Origin: Paramecium sonneborni
Taxonomy: Eukaryota; Ciliophora; Oligohymenophorea; Peniculida; Parameciidae
Length of the DNA stretch: 64,000 nt
Reading direction: 5' to 3'
Assembly (NCBI GenBank): GCA_905182985.1
Contig: CAJJDN010000135.1
Location: forward strand, 267,411 to 331,410
Of this stretch, positions 1 to 11,839 are shown piece after piece. The notes below the pieces were generated by a model. It was not told the origin of the DNA and ran no database searches. It saw nothing but the letters and a program-made list of their open reading frames with translations. Both the position numbers and the translations under genes were made by a program. How positions within the stretch are numbered: position 1 is the stretch's first letter; every line of letters begins with the position of its first letter.

Positions 1-2
1 CA

Positions 3-53
3 ATCATTACGGCTGCTGCACTTGCTAAAGGTTAGGCTGATGATTCTTATTGA
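3..53 (+). CDS. 3' end of an unidentified gene (partial)
   Basis: The frame starting at base 3 reads IITAAALAKGQADDSY and ends at TGA 51-53. It contains one TAG read as Gln. The composition (Ala, Lys, Asp, Ser) is protein-like and the gene would converge on the next one with about 40 bp between stops, which is normal spacing in this window. Too short to name; the rest lies upstream of the window. Confidence 0.45.
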
Positions 54-93
54 GGCATAACTTCCGGTTGTTTCTCTTATTCTGCTACGTCTT

Positions 94-384
94 TCATAAA
101 ATGAACTGTCTTTGATTTATGTGATCTTCTTCTCTATATTTATTTGTTTTAGGCTGATAAGTAATCAAGTAAGGCTTCTCGTAATAGCATTTCTCTACAA
201 ACATGATAATCAACTCATACTTCCCAGGACCACTATTTTATATAAGCACTCGACAGATTTTCTCTTCCTTACGAGTAAGATTACTTTTCAGGAGGGACTT
301 CTGTTCAGGACTGATTTGATTAGTCTTACAGAGATTGGTAACTACAATGAAGAATTAAGTGTAGTGACTCAATTATGGATCCAT
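94..384 (-). CDS. Small hypothetical protein, 96 aa
   Basis: Intron-free frame from ATG at 384 to TGA at 94-96, starting MDPQLSHYTQFF and ending NQRQFIL. Glutamines are encoded by TAA as elsewhere. The middle carries a basic stretch (KSNLTRKEEK) and later an aromatic-rich stretch (EKCYYEKPYLITYQP). No signal peptide or membrane segment. No family recognised. It sits just downstream of the HAD phosphatase on the same strand and converges on the partial gene at the window edge. Confidence 0.6.
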
Positions 385-489
385 TTTTATATTTTATACA
401 ATCGTTTCAAAGTAATTTGCACTTGTGAATAAACAATGAAATTGAGAATACTCAACTGCCTAGAGTATTTTTCATTTAATAAAATATCA

Positions 490-1806
490 TCAAATTTACA
501 TCTTCTATTGAAACAGTTTCTCAAATACCACTCCAGGCCCTGAAGGATCTTAAAAGTGCTGCAATCTCAAATGATTTCTTTAATATTTTATGATATCTTA
601 CTTGTTGTATTCCCTTACATCTTTACATCCTTATAGGCCTTTAAGGTATTTGAGTAAAGACTCTAGTTCTCGATCCTCCTTGTTATCATAAAATGGAATG
701 ATAGGTATTCCATTCTCCAATTGCCAAGCGTAGGAATAAGAAGCATTATCCACCAAAACTAGTTGACTCAATGGTCTATCGAAAATTCTAAGATCCTTTG
801 TATACATGCCTCCAGTGGTCATTATACAATTATCTCTATATAGACTATGAGAAAAAAGTGTCTTTTAGGGATCCAGATGTTCAATAACTTTTTAAGCATA
901 GCAGGGATGGGAAGCTGTAAAGACTATCAATTCGAAATCATTCACAAGCAATTCTAATAACTTTACAACTCCAGGTCTAATATTTATGCCTGCCTTAATA
1001 GTTTCCTGGGGAGACACCTGAATCGATAATATGATATCACTTGGTATCGCTAAACTCTCATTGCAATGGACCAAAGTCTCATCAAGATCAAATACTATTG
1101 TAATCTTATCTAATAATAAATTAGAGATTATATGATTACTTTTGTAGCAGTCCTTCTATTTCAACCGTACTTATTTATTTTGTAAATCATTTGGATCAAC
1201 TGGTTGTAAGTATGATGCAACATAGATTCCTTGATAAGTCTAAAAAAAGTGTTCCCTATACATTCGACTAAAGTAATCATCCGTCAATGGCTTTGAGAAT
1301 GCATTCTTGACTTTTGTTAAGTAGTATTCTTGAGATTCGCCTTATAATTTTTAAGTGCTCTCAAAATACTTATTTACACTCAAACTCCCCTTTCCAGTAC
1401 TTTTAGGTGTCACCTATTGAGATTAAGTCTTTGGCTTTTGAAATAATGCTGTTTGAAGCTTTTGTAAAATCAAATCCTTGCTTTGACCCATTGATTACTG
1501 AGGACGATGATGAGGTTTCTTTTCAGTTGATGGTCTATATGATTAAGTTCCTGTAGGTGTAGGTGGCTTAATTGGAACGTTGATATCTAAAGTAGGTGAT
1601 ACTTTGGTCACTAACTGGCTTAGAATTTTGGATGATTGAGTCGGAGAAATTATTGGACTCATAATCTTTCCTTCCTTCTTTTTGAGTAACTAAAAGTATT
1701 TCTAAATTGCTGCATTCACTTCTGAATTGCTTAGTTTCTTAGCTGATGATTCTCGATTAGGCTGAAATTTTTATAGCAAATTATTCTTTGAGAGATTGGA
1801 ATCCAT
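490..1806 (-). CDS. FCP1/SCP-like HAD protein phosphatase, 438 aa
   Basis: Single exon. The C-terminal half is a CTD-phosphatase-type HAD domain. The nucleophile motif reads DLDETLVHC (family DxDxT/V), motif II is seen as the TAS of FTASH, and VDNASYSYAW then NGIPIIPFYDNKED mark the acid motif region. These enzymes remove phosphate from Ser/Thr of proteins such as the RNA polymerase II tail. The N-terminal half is Gln/Ser/Lys-rich and probably disordered. An earlier in-frame ATG exists at 1827, but the upstream gene's stop (1824-1826) overlaps it, so I chose the next Met (MDSNLSKNN). A diverged paralogue lies at 51108-52382, sharing the stretch NASYSYAWQL-NGIPIIPFYDNKED. Product class is secure; the substrate is unknown. 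Confidence 0.88.
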
Positions 1807-1823
1807 TTAATATCGTTGTTGTT

Positions 1824-2604
1824 TCATATATTTTAAATTTATGGCAACCTAATTGAAAGGTTAACCTATGATTTAATATTAATATTGTTCATTTAATTCT
1901 ATCGTACATCCTCCATCGGCTATATCATATGATAATGCAATTATCTAATGCGACTTGTAGGAGCATGAAAAATTGTATTTGGGAGTTTAGTAAATTTTGC
2001 CAAACTATAAGGATCTTACATGCTTTCAGCCTTCCTCTTGATCTTCCTTTACTCCTTTATGAAATTCACTTCCTCATCTTTGACTTTTCTCACACTCTTA
2101 GCCTTCTCCATTGCAATAGAACTCTGTCTCTCTTTTCGAGGAGAACCCACTTACAATAATTGTAACATAAAACTAAATTTCTCCTTGTTTGAGATTCCTT
2201 CATGCTTTAACTTTTCATGAAGTCTCTTCCTTTCCATTTATTCTCCCATACGTTTAAATAAACCTTCTAATGTTGTAGGAGTAAAATATGTTTCATCTTT
2301 TTTTGGCTTGAACAATCTTTGTAACTCAGCATTATGCAAAAGTTGATGAAACGCTGCTTCATTTAAATAGTTCTTAGCATTCTAATGACAAGCTTGATTA
2401 GCTTTACGAAGGAGCAAACATAAATTCGAGAATGGTACTTCATATTACCAAGTCTTTTTTGATATTATAAAATCATACTCGAAGCATTTTAAAAATGCGC
2501 TCTAGTGTAATAGAATCATCATTTTCACGTATGAGATTATAGAGATCTTCTAATTAGTATTGACAATCTGGAGGATATCCATGTAAGTAACATTATGATT
2601 TCAT
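1824..2604 (-). CDS. Hypothetical protein, 251 aa
   Basis: One 25-nt intron (2454-2478) is needed to keep the frame open; spliced length is 756 nt. The protein starts MKSQCYLHGYPPDCQY, is rich in charged residues, and contains several hydrophilic helices (for example QMERKRLHEKLKHEG) and a basic tail. No domain recognised. The stop TGA overlaps the first possible ATG of the downstream phosphatase gene, so 3' and 5' ends are nearly touching. A 24-nt stretch near the start (2571-2594) also has GT...AG ends and is a multiple of three, so the N-terminus is slightly uncertain. Confidence 0.65.
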
Positions 2605-2686
2605 TCACTTTTATAATTTATGATCCATTCAATGCATTTTCAATGAAATATGATTGTTATCATTATGATATAAATATTAATAATAA

Positions 2687-4424
2687 TCAAGTTATGCGTC
2701 TCTTACTTGATGTTAAATCAGAACTTTCTGTTTTTAATCCTCCTGATTGCATGAAATTGTTATTCATCAATGTAGAGGCCTTCTAAGGACTTGTTCTCAG
2801 AGAAGTCTGTTGTTCTAATCTTTTTTGTAATTTTGTCTATTTATTGTCTTCAGATATAATCTTATCTAAAGAACGAGGTTTCTATTATTAAATTGAATCC
2901 ACATTTTTCATATGTTCCTTCAACAATCTTTGTTAATCTACTATTCGTACATTTTCTCTGTAATCAAAATAAAATTCATCAAAAATTTTAAAATCTTTTT
3001 TGAAACCAGCTTTTCCAATTAATTTCTCTCTCACTTCCAAATCCCCTTATTAGAGATTTTTAGTTTCGAAATTCAATTTTTAAATATCTGGTTTAATAGG
3101 AGGAGTCACTCTTTTCATAAGAATATCAGTCAGATTGACTTTCTTAAACCATTTATGTTGAAGGATTTCTCTTACTCCTCCTCTTACTCCTAATCTTTTA
3201 TTAGGGTCTTTAGCTAATAAACCAGCCATAAGATCTTTAATCTCTTAACTTAAAAATTATGGGAAAGTAACTTATTCATTGAGTATGGAATCATAGATTT
3301 TTTGAGTATTTTTACTATAGAAAGGAGGTAATCCTGTAACTAATTCATATAGAAGAGCCCCCAAACAATAATGATCAACTTATATTGTGTGACCTCTTTT
3401 AAGCAGCATTTCAGGAGCCATATATTCAGGAGATCCACAAAAGCTGTAGGCAAATTCATCAGGGCTGGTTAATTTAGAGAGTCCGAAATCAGAGATACGA
3501 ATATGTCCATCTAAGTCGAGAAGGATATTTTCAGGTTTTATATCCCGATACATTATTCCCATCTAATGCAAGTATAACATGCAGATGCATATTTCCACAA
3601 AATAAAATTGAGCTTGCTCTTCCGACATTCTTTTCAATGTTTTAAGTTGATAGAATAGTTCTCCCCCACTACAGAACTCTAAAATAAAAACAATAAAGTT
3701 TCTACTCTCGAAAGAGAAAAGCATTTATATAGTAAAAGGATGATAGATGAATGCCATTATATCTCTTTCATTTTGGAGTAATTCTATAAAACTCATAAAT
3801 ATACAAATTACCAGCTTTTTTATACTTAATGATAAACTCTTTATCTACTAACTTCATAGCGTAAAAATGGCCATTCAACTTTGATCGCACCAAATAAACT
3901 TTTGAAAATCCACCTGCCCCTATGCATTTTAAAATTTGAAACTCTTTCAACGAGACATGTTGACTACCTTATACAGATTCTTAACATTCTAATTGCAATT
4001 CTGGCCATATGATTGGTCGTTCCTCAAGAGTAAGATAATAATCTATCAGGATGTTATGGTCAATAGTTGTAAATGCCACAATCTTCAGTTTTAACTTCTA
4101 CATCATAGCAGCGCGCATTTATGTCGTAGTGATGTTGCGAGTAAATGTGAATCGAAATTGCTACTGTCCAACATGTAAAATCACCAATACTACATCCATT
4201 ATCTATGAGTTCTGAAGAGTCTACTCTCTCTTTACAAAGGATCCCTCTTAGGTTGTTTAATTTGTAATTAGCTTAGGTGATACCATTAACTTCAGTAATT
4301 CGCTATTCTTTCGAGTTTTGAATGAGAGTTTCTACTTTTCTGGAGAAAGTTTATGACTAGGGCTTAATGAGGATTTCTAAAGTATCCTAAACCCCTTTTG
4401 AGAATTGGATTTAAAGAGATTCAT
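2687..4424 (-). CDS. AGC-family Ser/Thr protein kinase, 569 aa
   Basis: One 28-nt intron (3784-3811). The kinase domain occupies the middle and shows all key motifs: glycine loop IGAGGFSKV, catalytic Lys in [18 protein letters not shown] with the catalytic Asp, [17 protein letters not shown] and DPNKRLG. After the catalytic core comes an AGC-type tail with the aromatic stretch FDEFYFDY, close to the hydrophobic-motif position. Some 155 residues ahead of the kinase contain no domain I recognise. It is divergently arranged with the CFAP57 gene, sharing the 133-bp region 4425-4557 as a likely bidirectional promoter. Confidence 0.9.
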
Positions 4425-4557
4425 TATTATATTATTATTTATAACTAATCACAACTTATTGTATACATTATATTTATTATAACTACTCTAAGGTCTTCTC
4501 TAGCAAATATAGTCTAATAATTATAGCAAAATTTTTCATATAAATTATTCATTAATA

Positions 4558-7500
4558 ATGATTCCTACTCTGCAACCGTCGCAGCAGCTTTAACCAAAAT
4601 ACATATTTGGATTGAACAGTAATCTACGAAATAATCTCTACTTCATGGATGATGCTCGAATCATCTATCCTGCAGGGTTTCATATAGTGTGCTACTCATT
4701 ATAAGATAAAAGCCAAAGTTATTTCTAAGGATTTGAACATTATAGAGGATTCTCTTGTATGACTCTCTCACCAATGAAGAGATTTCTAGCTGCAGGAGTT
4801 AAAGGAGAAAAACCTGCCATTTAAATTTACGATACAATGTCTTAAAAGAAAAAAAGAACATTAATCTATCATGATGCTCCAGTTAAAGAATGGGTATCTG
4901 TTGCTTTTGGACCTAATGCAGAAGCAAAAACTTTAATTGGATTGAGCGGAGGAGTTTCTGTGAATGGAAGTCCTGTAGATTCATATTTATGTTACTTTCA
5001 AACTGATACAATGAAATGTTTAGCTTCGGTAAAAGTGGCTTCTGGGAATAATGAATGTTTAGAAGTAGCTTTTTAACCAAATGATGCTACATTCATCACT
5101 GTAATAGGAAAAGGAATTTTTAAATCATATAAGATGATTCAAAATGAAGGGGAAACAAAGAGTTACACTTTAAAATAAGTAGCAGCATCCCTACAGAAAG
5201 CCCCTACTGAATTATCAAATAACTATTGTTGTCATTCATGGATGATATAACATCCTGATCATTTGGTTGTATGTACTTAATTGGGTGAAGTATTTCTTTG
5301 TGATGAAAATGCAGAATATGTTAAGTATTTGAAGAATCCTTATCACTAAAATAAATAACCTTTTTTGATTGAAGTGATCTAGGCAATGTAATAAGGATTT
5401 GCAATAGGAGGAGATAATTCGACTATTTATATATATAGCAAAGAATATGAAAATATATAGATGCTTCATGTAAAATCAATATCTGATATCAAATGTTAAA
5501 TAAAAGGAATAAGTTTTACTCCAATAAGTGAAGAGACAATAATAGTGACTCTTTCAAGCAATTTGATTTATAGTTTGAAACTAAAGACTGAATAATATTT
5601 AGAAGAATAATAATAATTTGAATTGGTTTCATTGCCGTTCCATTCATGTCCTCCAGTAAGTTCAGGGATTCCAATAAATGGGATGGATGTTTGTGTACGA
5701 AAACCTTTAATAGTAACTTGTGGAGCAGATAAATATATTCGTATTTGGAATTATGAGGAGAAAAGTATGGAAGCATATAGATTTTTTAATGAAGAAGCAT
5801 ATTGTGTAAGTATCCATCCTTCAGGATTTCATATAGTTGTAGGGTTGACAGATAGATTGAGATTAATGAATGTTTGTGTTCATAACAATTAAATAAAGCA
5901 TTATAGAGAGATAGGTTAATTCAAATAATGTAAGGAAATTAAATTTTCAAATGGAGGATAGTATTTCGCAGCAGTGAATGCAGCAAATACTACTTAACAT
6001 ATAATTCATATATATAGATTTTATGTAGGAGATAATCCTGCAAATTTATAATTCAAAGGGCATAGTGGTAAGATAAGATGTATAACTTGGAGTAGAGATG
6101 ATACAATTTTAGCAACTTGTGGTTAGGATGGTTTAATATCTTTATGGAAAGTAGGTGCTGATACTACAGGATAAAGAATGCTTGATATTCATGCAAAAGC
6201 TAATGGGAAGAATATACCATAATCAAGTGTAGCTTTGACATTTGATACAAAAATAGTTTATGTTGTAGGAGAGGATCGTCATTTAAGAGAATTTAATTGT
6301 TAAGAGCCAACAGAAAATAAAAGAAATGTTGAAGCTACTCTTTCTTAAATATGTTTTTCGAGTAGTAATAAAATATTGTTTGCTGGTGTTTGTGATGAGA
6401 ATAGATATTCTGGAGCTGTTAGATGTTATAAATATCCTTTTGTTGGACCTTCTGCAGGAACTAATGTTGAATATTAAGCACATGATGAAAGAGGTATTGA
6501 AAAAATGAAAATTACTGCGGATGATTAATATCTCATTACTGCTGGTAGAGATGGAGCTATTATTGTTTTTGAAATCAAAGATAAAGATGCAAGAGGATAA
6601 AAAAATAAAGAAGGATATCAATAAAGATATGCTGATGATATTATTGTTACTAAAGAAGATAAGGCTGATCTTAAAACTACTAGAGATAATCTTAAAACTT
6701 AATTATAAGATATTACTGCTCCATAAAATGCTATTAACATTTCATCAAAAGAAGATTAAATTAAATAATTAACTGATAAAGAATCTACTCTAAAGTAATA
6801 ATATAAAGTAGCTTATGATACTTTAATTGAAAAAAAAAGAGAAACTGAAAAACATATTTAAGAAACCAGAAAATAAATTATGGAAGAATTTGAAGCTGAA
6901 ATTTAAGAATTAGAATAAAATTAATAAAGTAAAGTTAATAAAGAAGCAGAAAAATATGAAAAAACAAAAAATGAAAAAGAAATTCATTAAACTAAATATG
7001 AAAAGGAAATTGGCAAATTATAAAGAGAACATACTGACGAACTTAAAAAATTAGAAAAAGATTATGATGCTAGATTATTAGAAGAAAGGTAATAGAGAGA
7101 AAGAATGGAAAAAGAATACAATAAAGAAAAAGAAAAATATAGAGATACTATCGAATAAATTAGAAAAGAAACTATTGGTGAAATTGAAGCTCTTGAAGAA
7201 TAAAATTAATAATAAATTCTTTAAAAAACTGATTAAGGTCTGAAGGCTAAAAGTGAAGTTAGCATGACCAAGAAGAAAATTTAATCACTTTTATAAGAGG
7301 AAGAAAAATAAAATGAAAATCTTAAAGATTATAATGAATAAAAAAAATAATTAGAAGAACAAAATTTGTAACTTAAAACTGCTATTGAAGAATAATTAAA
7401 ATAAATTTAAGATAAGGATAAAACTATAGGAGAAAAAGAGAGAAAAATATATGAATTAAAAAAGAGATCTCAAGAATTAGAAAAATTTAAGTTTGTTTTA

Positions 7501-8248
7501 GATCACAAAATTAAAGAACTTAAAAGAGATACTGGACCTAGAGATGAAGAAATTAATAGAATGAAAGAAAAAACTAATATGATGGATTAAAAATTAAAAA
7601 ATTTTGCTTATTTAAATAATAATTTAGGCAATGTAGTTGATGCTCTTGATTAAGAATTAAAAATTATGAAAACAAATATTAAAAAATAAAGACAATTAAT
7701 CTCATTCTAAAATGTAAGAATAAAAAAATTTAAAGATTCTGTCTATTAAGCTGTTTAATTCATTCAAAATTAAGAAGAATTAACTAAAAAAGCTCAGGAA
7801 ATCTTTAAAGAATTCCATAAAGACGATGTCAAACCATAATAAGTTAATGCTGATATTTTAGCAGAATATAAAAGTCAGAAGCAATACTTAGAAAAATCTG
7901 TTGAAGGATTGAAAGCAAATCTTCAAGCAGATGAAGAAATACATAAAGCTGAAAACATTAGAATAATGAGAGGAAATGTTAAATTAATTATCGAAATCAA
8001 TAATTTGAGAAAAAAAATGAAGTAAATTAAATCAACTCATAATAATTAAGAATAAAAAGGAGATAAAAAAATGTCTCAAACAGGTATTTTATTAATTATA
8101 TAAAATAGCCAACTCTGATATTTAAAAGGCAAAATAAAGAGTTATTTAAGAAAAATAACTTATAATCGAATAATAACAATTGGCTAAAGATGCTTTGCTA
8201 AATTAAATTTAAGAATTGGAAGCAGAACTTTCAATAATTGGAGAATGA
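4558..8248 (+). CDS. CFAP57: Cilia- and flagella-associated protein 57 (WD repeats + coiled coil), 1221 aa
   Basis: One 25-nt intron near the 3' end (8084-8108); spliced length 3666 nt. The N-terminal ~650 residues carry WD-type blades (TCGADKYIRIWNY, TCGQDGLISLWKV, TAGRDGAIIVFEIKD). The rest is an almost uninterrupted Glu/Lys/Gln coiled coil. This order, the length (family about 1250 aa) and the start (YIFGLNSNLRNNLYF, then the VYPAG-like element IIYPAGFHIV) match CFAP57/WDR65, a component linked to inner-arm dynein placement on axonemal doublets. The very high TAA/TAG count in the coiled coil is a clear display of the ciliate code. Confidence 0.88.
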
Positions 8249-8383
8249 AGAATTTTATATTAATTATATTTTTATTATAAATATATTACCTTATAATTGT
8301 TAATATAATCTGGATAACGTATTAAACGATTTTTCAATGCCTTTTTTCGAATTTATAATAAATGATTCTAAGAACAATGAAAA

Positions 8384-11300
8384 TCAAAAAAAATCTTAAA
8401 TTTAAAATTTGATATCATCTTTAATGTCTTATTTTATATAAAATAGTAAACATGCGTTCTTAGATGTTATCTTATGTAAATCTATCTTTTTGATTTAGGA
8501 ATCATTAAATTCAATCCATTCATCTTATTTTTTTACAAAAGCATTGTAATGTCGTAAAATAGTCTATTTTCGATGGTCATTCTATTATTTTAAATTTATG
8601 ACAGCATAAAGGTTATATAAAACATCTTCTATTCCATTTCGACAATCCTTAATATTTTAAGATTTTATTTCAAAATGTACCACAGTATTTGTTAGCTTTG
8701 GTAAAAAAATAACCAAAATGATTGGTGCTACAAATAAAAAAGTTAAATCAAACAAAGGGATTTTACAATTTCCACAATTTTTTTTTAATTCATAGATGTT
8801 TGTGTATTATTTTAGATAATCTTCTAATTTGAAATCATAATCTGATTTTATTTTTAATTATTTTAAATATTTTTAAGTTTAATTCCATACTAAAATTACT
8901 TTTGGTTTATTAGCATTATCAAATTTTAGTAGAATAGGATCAACTTCACACTTACAATTAGTTTAAATTTTATCTACAAAAGTTAATGGCTTTTTGCAAT
9001 TTAAGCATTTATTGTCTTTATCAACAAGTTAAATTCTATAAGGAAATTCAGGTTAGTTAAAAAATTTCTTAACTTCTTCTTCCTATCCTTTAGTACTATT
9101 AAACTTCGGTTTAACTTTAAATTCGTCCTAAAATTAATAATATTTTACAATATTAATGAATCTTTATATTTATTTATAGATGTAGACCTTTAATTCCTGA
9201 AATGTAATTGATTTGATTGGAATTTAAATGATCATCGGTTATAATATCTATTTAATTTAATAATATTTTGATTAATTAAAGTAATTATAAACTTCAATTT
9301 TCATTGTATTCTACTAATATTAAACATTTTTTCTAAATTACGAGATATCTTGATTATTAATTCTATATTTTTAATTTTAAGAAATATCTAAAATTTCGTA
9401 CTAATTTTCTAAAATATCTACTATATACCCTTCTTTCCATAGATTATCCTTTGATTTAAAATTTACTATATCATTCAATTAAAAATTTGAAGTTGGATAA
9501 TTGAAGATTTAGGAAATTTCAATAAATTCTCTTTTTGCTTGATCTTAATTTCCTAATTCATAAACATATATTGTTTTTTTACTAGTGATACCCAATTTGT
9601 ATATTTCCGATTAATAATGATTTTCAGAAATTGTAAATAAGGCTCCTTTTGAGCCTTATTTTTTAAATGCAATTTCGTATTCATTTTTATTGAGATTAGT
9701 GATTTTAGAAATTTCTTCTTATAATTGTTTAATTGTTTGATTACTTTTAAGAGTAATTCTTTTTTTCTTTAATTCGATTTCTTTAGATTAATCTTTTGTT
9801 TCATAGAGTTTATATTTTTAAAAAAACATGAGTTATAATCTACACTCATCTTTCATTTCTAAAACATTCAAATTTAAAATATTTATTTTTTCCTCTTCCT
9901 CTTTTACATATCCACATTATTAACAAAAAGTTTTTGTTTTTTTTATTCCTTGGAAAAGTGTATCAATAATAGTATTTTTTTCTTTTTCAGATCTTTTTAA
10001 TTCGCTTGAAATATGTTCTAATAAATCTTTTAAAAATTCATTTGAATCTGCAGTTTCATATAATGGATATATAGGCTATTTACGAGAATCTAAAATATTT
10101 TAAGTTACAGCTTCAATAAAACTTTCTATAGAAATATGTTATTACTCTCCGTCCTATAACTTTTTAACTAAGCGAGACAATTCCTCTATTAAAGTAATTT
10201 TTGGTGGTTAACAATTTTTTTACTTCACAAGTTAATTTTTTTAAGTTATAATTTTTTGTAAATTTGAATTATAGAGAAAATTACTCAAAAAGGGAGTTTC
10301 TGCTAAACATTGTAATACAGCATTCATATAACAAATCTGTCCTTCATTCTATATACCTGTATAAATAATATCTTTTTTTTAAACATCACCAACATTTTAT
10401 AAAGAATTTTGTGTTAATTATAAATTAGTCTAGTTGATTGGAGGACTCATTTTAAGTTTTGTCATAGTGAATAATGTTCTTGATGGAAGATTTTAAATAG
10501 CATCATCTAAATCAGTAACTAACTTCCAAATTTAATCTTTAGATGTTCTATAATATAGAAGAAATTCTTTTCCATTTGAAGTTTGAATATTAAATCTCTT
10601 AAATAGTTTTTTTCTTATGTCGTGCATAGTAGAATCAGTATTCATTTTTAGCATTTAGCTTTTATCATATAAATTTTCTAATTTTAAATTATTATTAACC
10701 TCTTCTACTTAAATTCCTAACATTATTTTTGGATATAACTCTGAATCAAGTTTGTTATGAATATTTTCAAAACTTCTCTTATAGATAAGTTTTTGATCTG
10801 TAATACTAAATAAATCAATTAAATTTTGCCAAACCTTATGAGGAACAATATTATAATCCTCATCCTTTAATCCTTGTCTTAATTCTCCTTCATTTTCTCC
10901 TGAAATATCGCTATTATCTATTTTTCCTGGTTCATTTTAACTCTCACTTAATTCTTCAAGATTTTGTTAAGGTCTATGTTAAAAATACGAATTACTATTC
11001 TTAGTTTAGTCCTACATAGCATTTTAATTTATTCAACCATTTTGCACTTATTATAAACATTTTTACACTTTAATCTTATGAGATAATTTCATCTACTTTT
11101 TATAATATTTCTCTAGCAATTTCTTTCTTATTGTTAGATACAAAAAGACATTTTAAACCGTTTTATAAATCAACTAAATTTAAATGCTCTTGTGCCCATT
11201 CATAAAATTAGTTTTAGTTTAATGGTTGAATTTATTGTTAAGATTAGGCTTTTAACAAATTTAAATTCTCCCTTATAAATTTATTGAATTCTTTTTTACT

Positions 11301-11676
11301 CCATTATCTATCATTATCTAAATCGTAAATTTCAAATAATATTTCCACTTAAGTAAGTGGATTGTACATTTTGCTAACAACTAAATACATTTCTTCAAGA
11401 TTAATTCTATTCCTCTTTTATTAATCAAAAAAATTAAAAATTCTTTTCAAAAAGTACCCTTATTTATGGATAAATCTTACCTTATTAATTTAATGGTATA
11501 ATTTAACAAAATTCTTCAAAAGTTAAACCTATTGTTTATCCAAATTCCTCATATTTTTATTTAATTATTTGACGATATGCTCTTGGTAAGGAATTCTCAA
11601 TCTTATACCTCTCTTCTGGACTTAACAGAGAATGTTTAAATTTAATTCGTCTTTTAGAGCTGCAGATTATTCCCAT
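8384..11676 (-). CDS. USP32-like ubiquitin carboxyl-terminal hydrolase, 1082 aa
   Basis: Two 22-nt introns (10974-10995, 11459-11480). The protein begins MGIICSSKRR, a candidate N-myristoylation signal. An EF-hand-like helix-loop-helix region follows (FEIYDLDNDRQWSKKEF), then a possible DUSP-like element (AKWLNKLKCYVG). The peptidase Cys box is GIQNEGQICYMNAVLQCL, a zinc-type pair reads CQQCGY, another reads CLNCKK, and the His box near the C-terminus is LRHYNAFVKKQDEWIEF. Family knowledge: USP32 of animals combines EF-hands, DUSP and USP domains and is membrane-attached. The Cys-box asparagine and cysteine are present (NEGQICY), so it is probably active. It converges on CFAP57 with 135 bp between stops. 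Confidence 0.85.
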
Positions 11677-11839
11677 ATTAAATTGATCAAATAATTTATA
11701 AATAATTAAAATTACTCATTTTCATATCAATAATAATTTTTAATTCTAATATTTTTATTATATTATGTTTAGAAAATTATTTTGTGGGTTTTGCAATTAA
11801 GTTTAAAAAGTTAGCACTTTTAATTAATTGAAAAATATC

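Noticed and set aside
6283..6621. 112-codon minus-strand frame within CFAP57
   Set aside because: Low-complexity antisense shadow of the coiled-coil/WD gene on the plus strand.
10281..10295. Apparent frameshift in the USP gene after the Cys box
   Set aside because: Recounting the A run on the plus strand (five, not six) gives one continuous frame; no frameshift exists.
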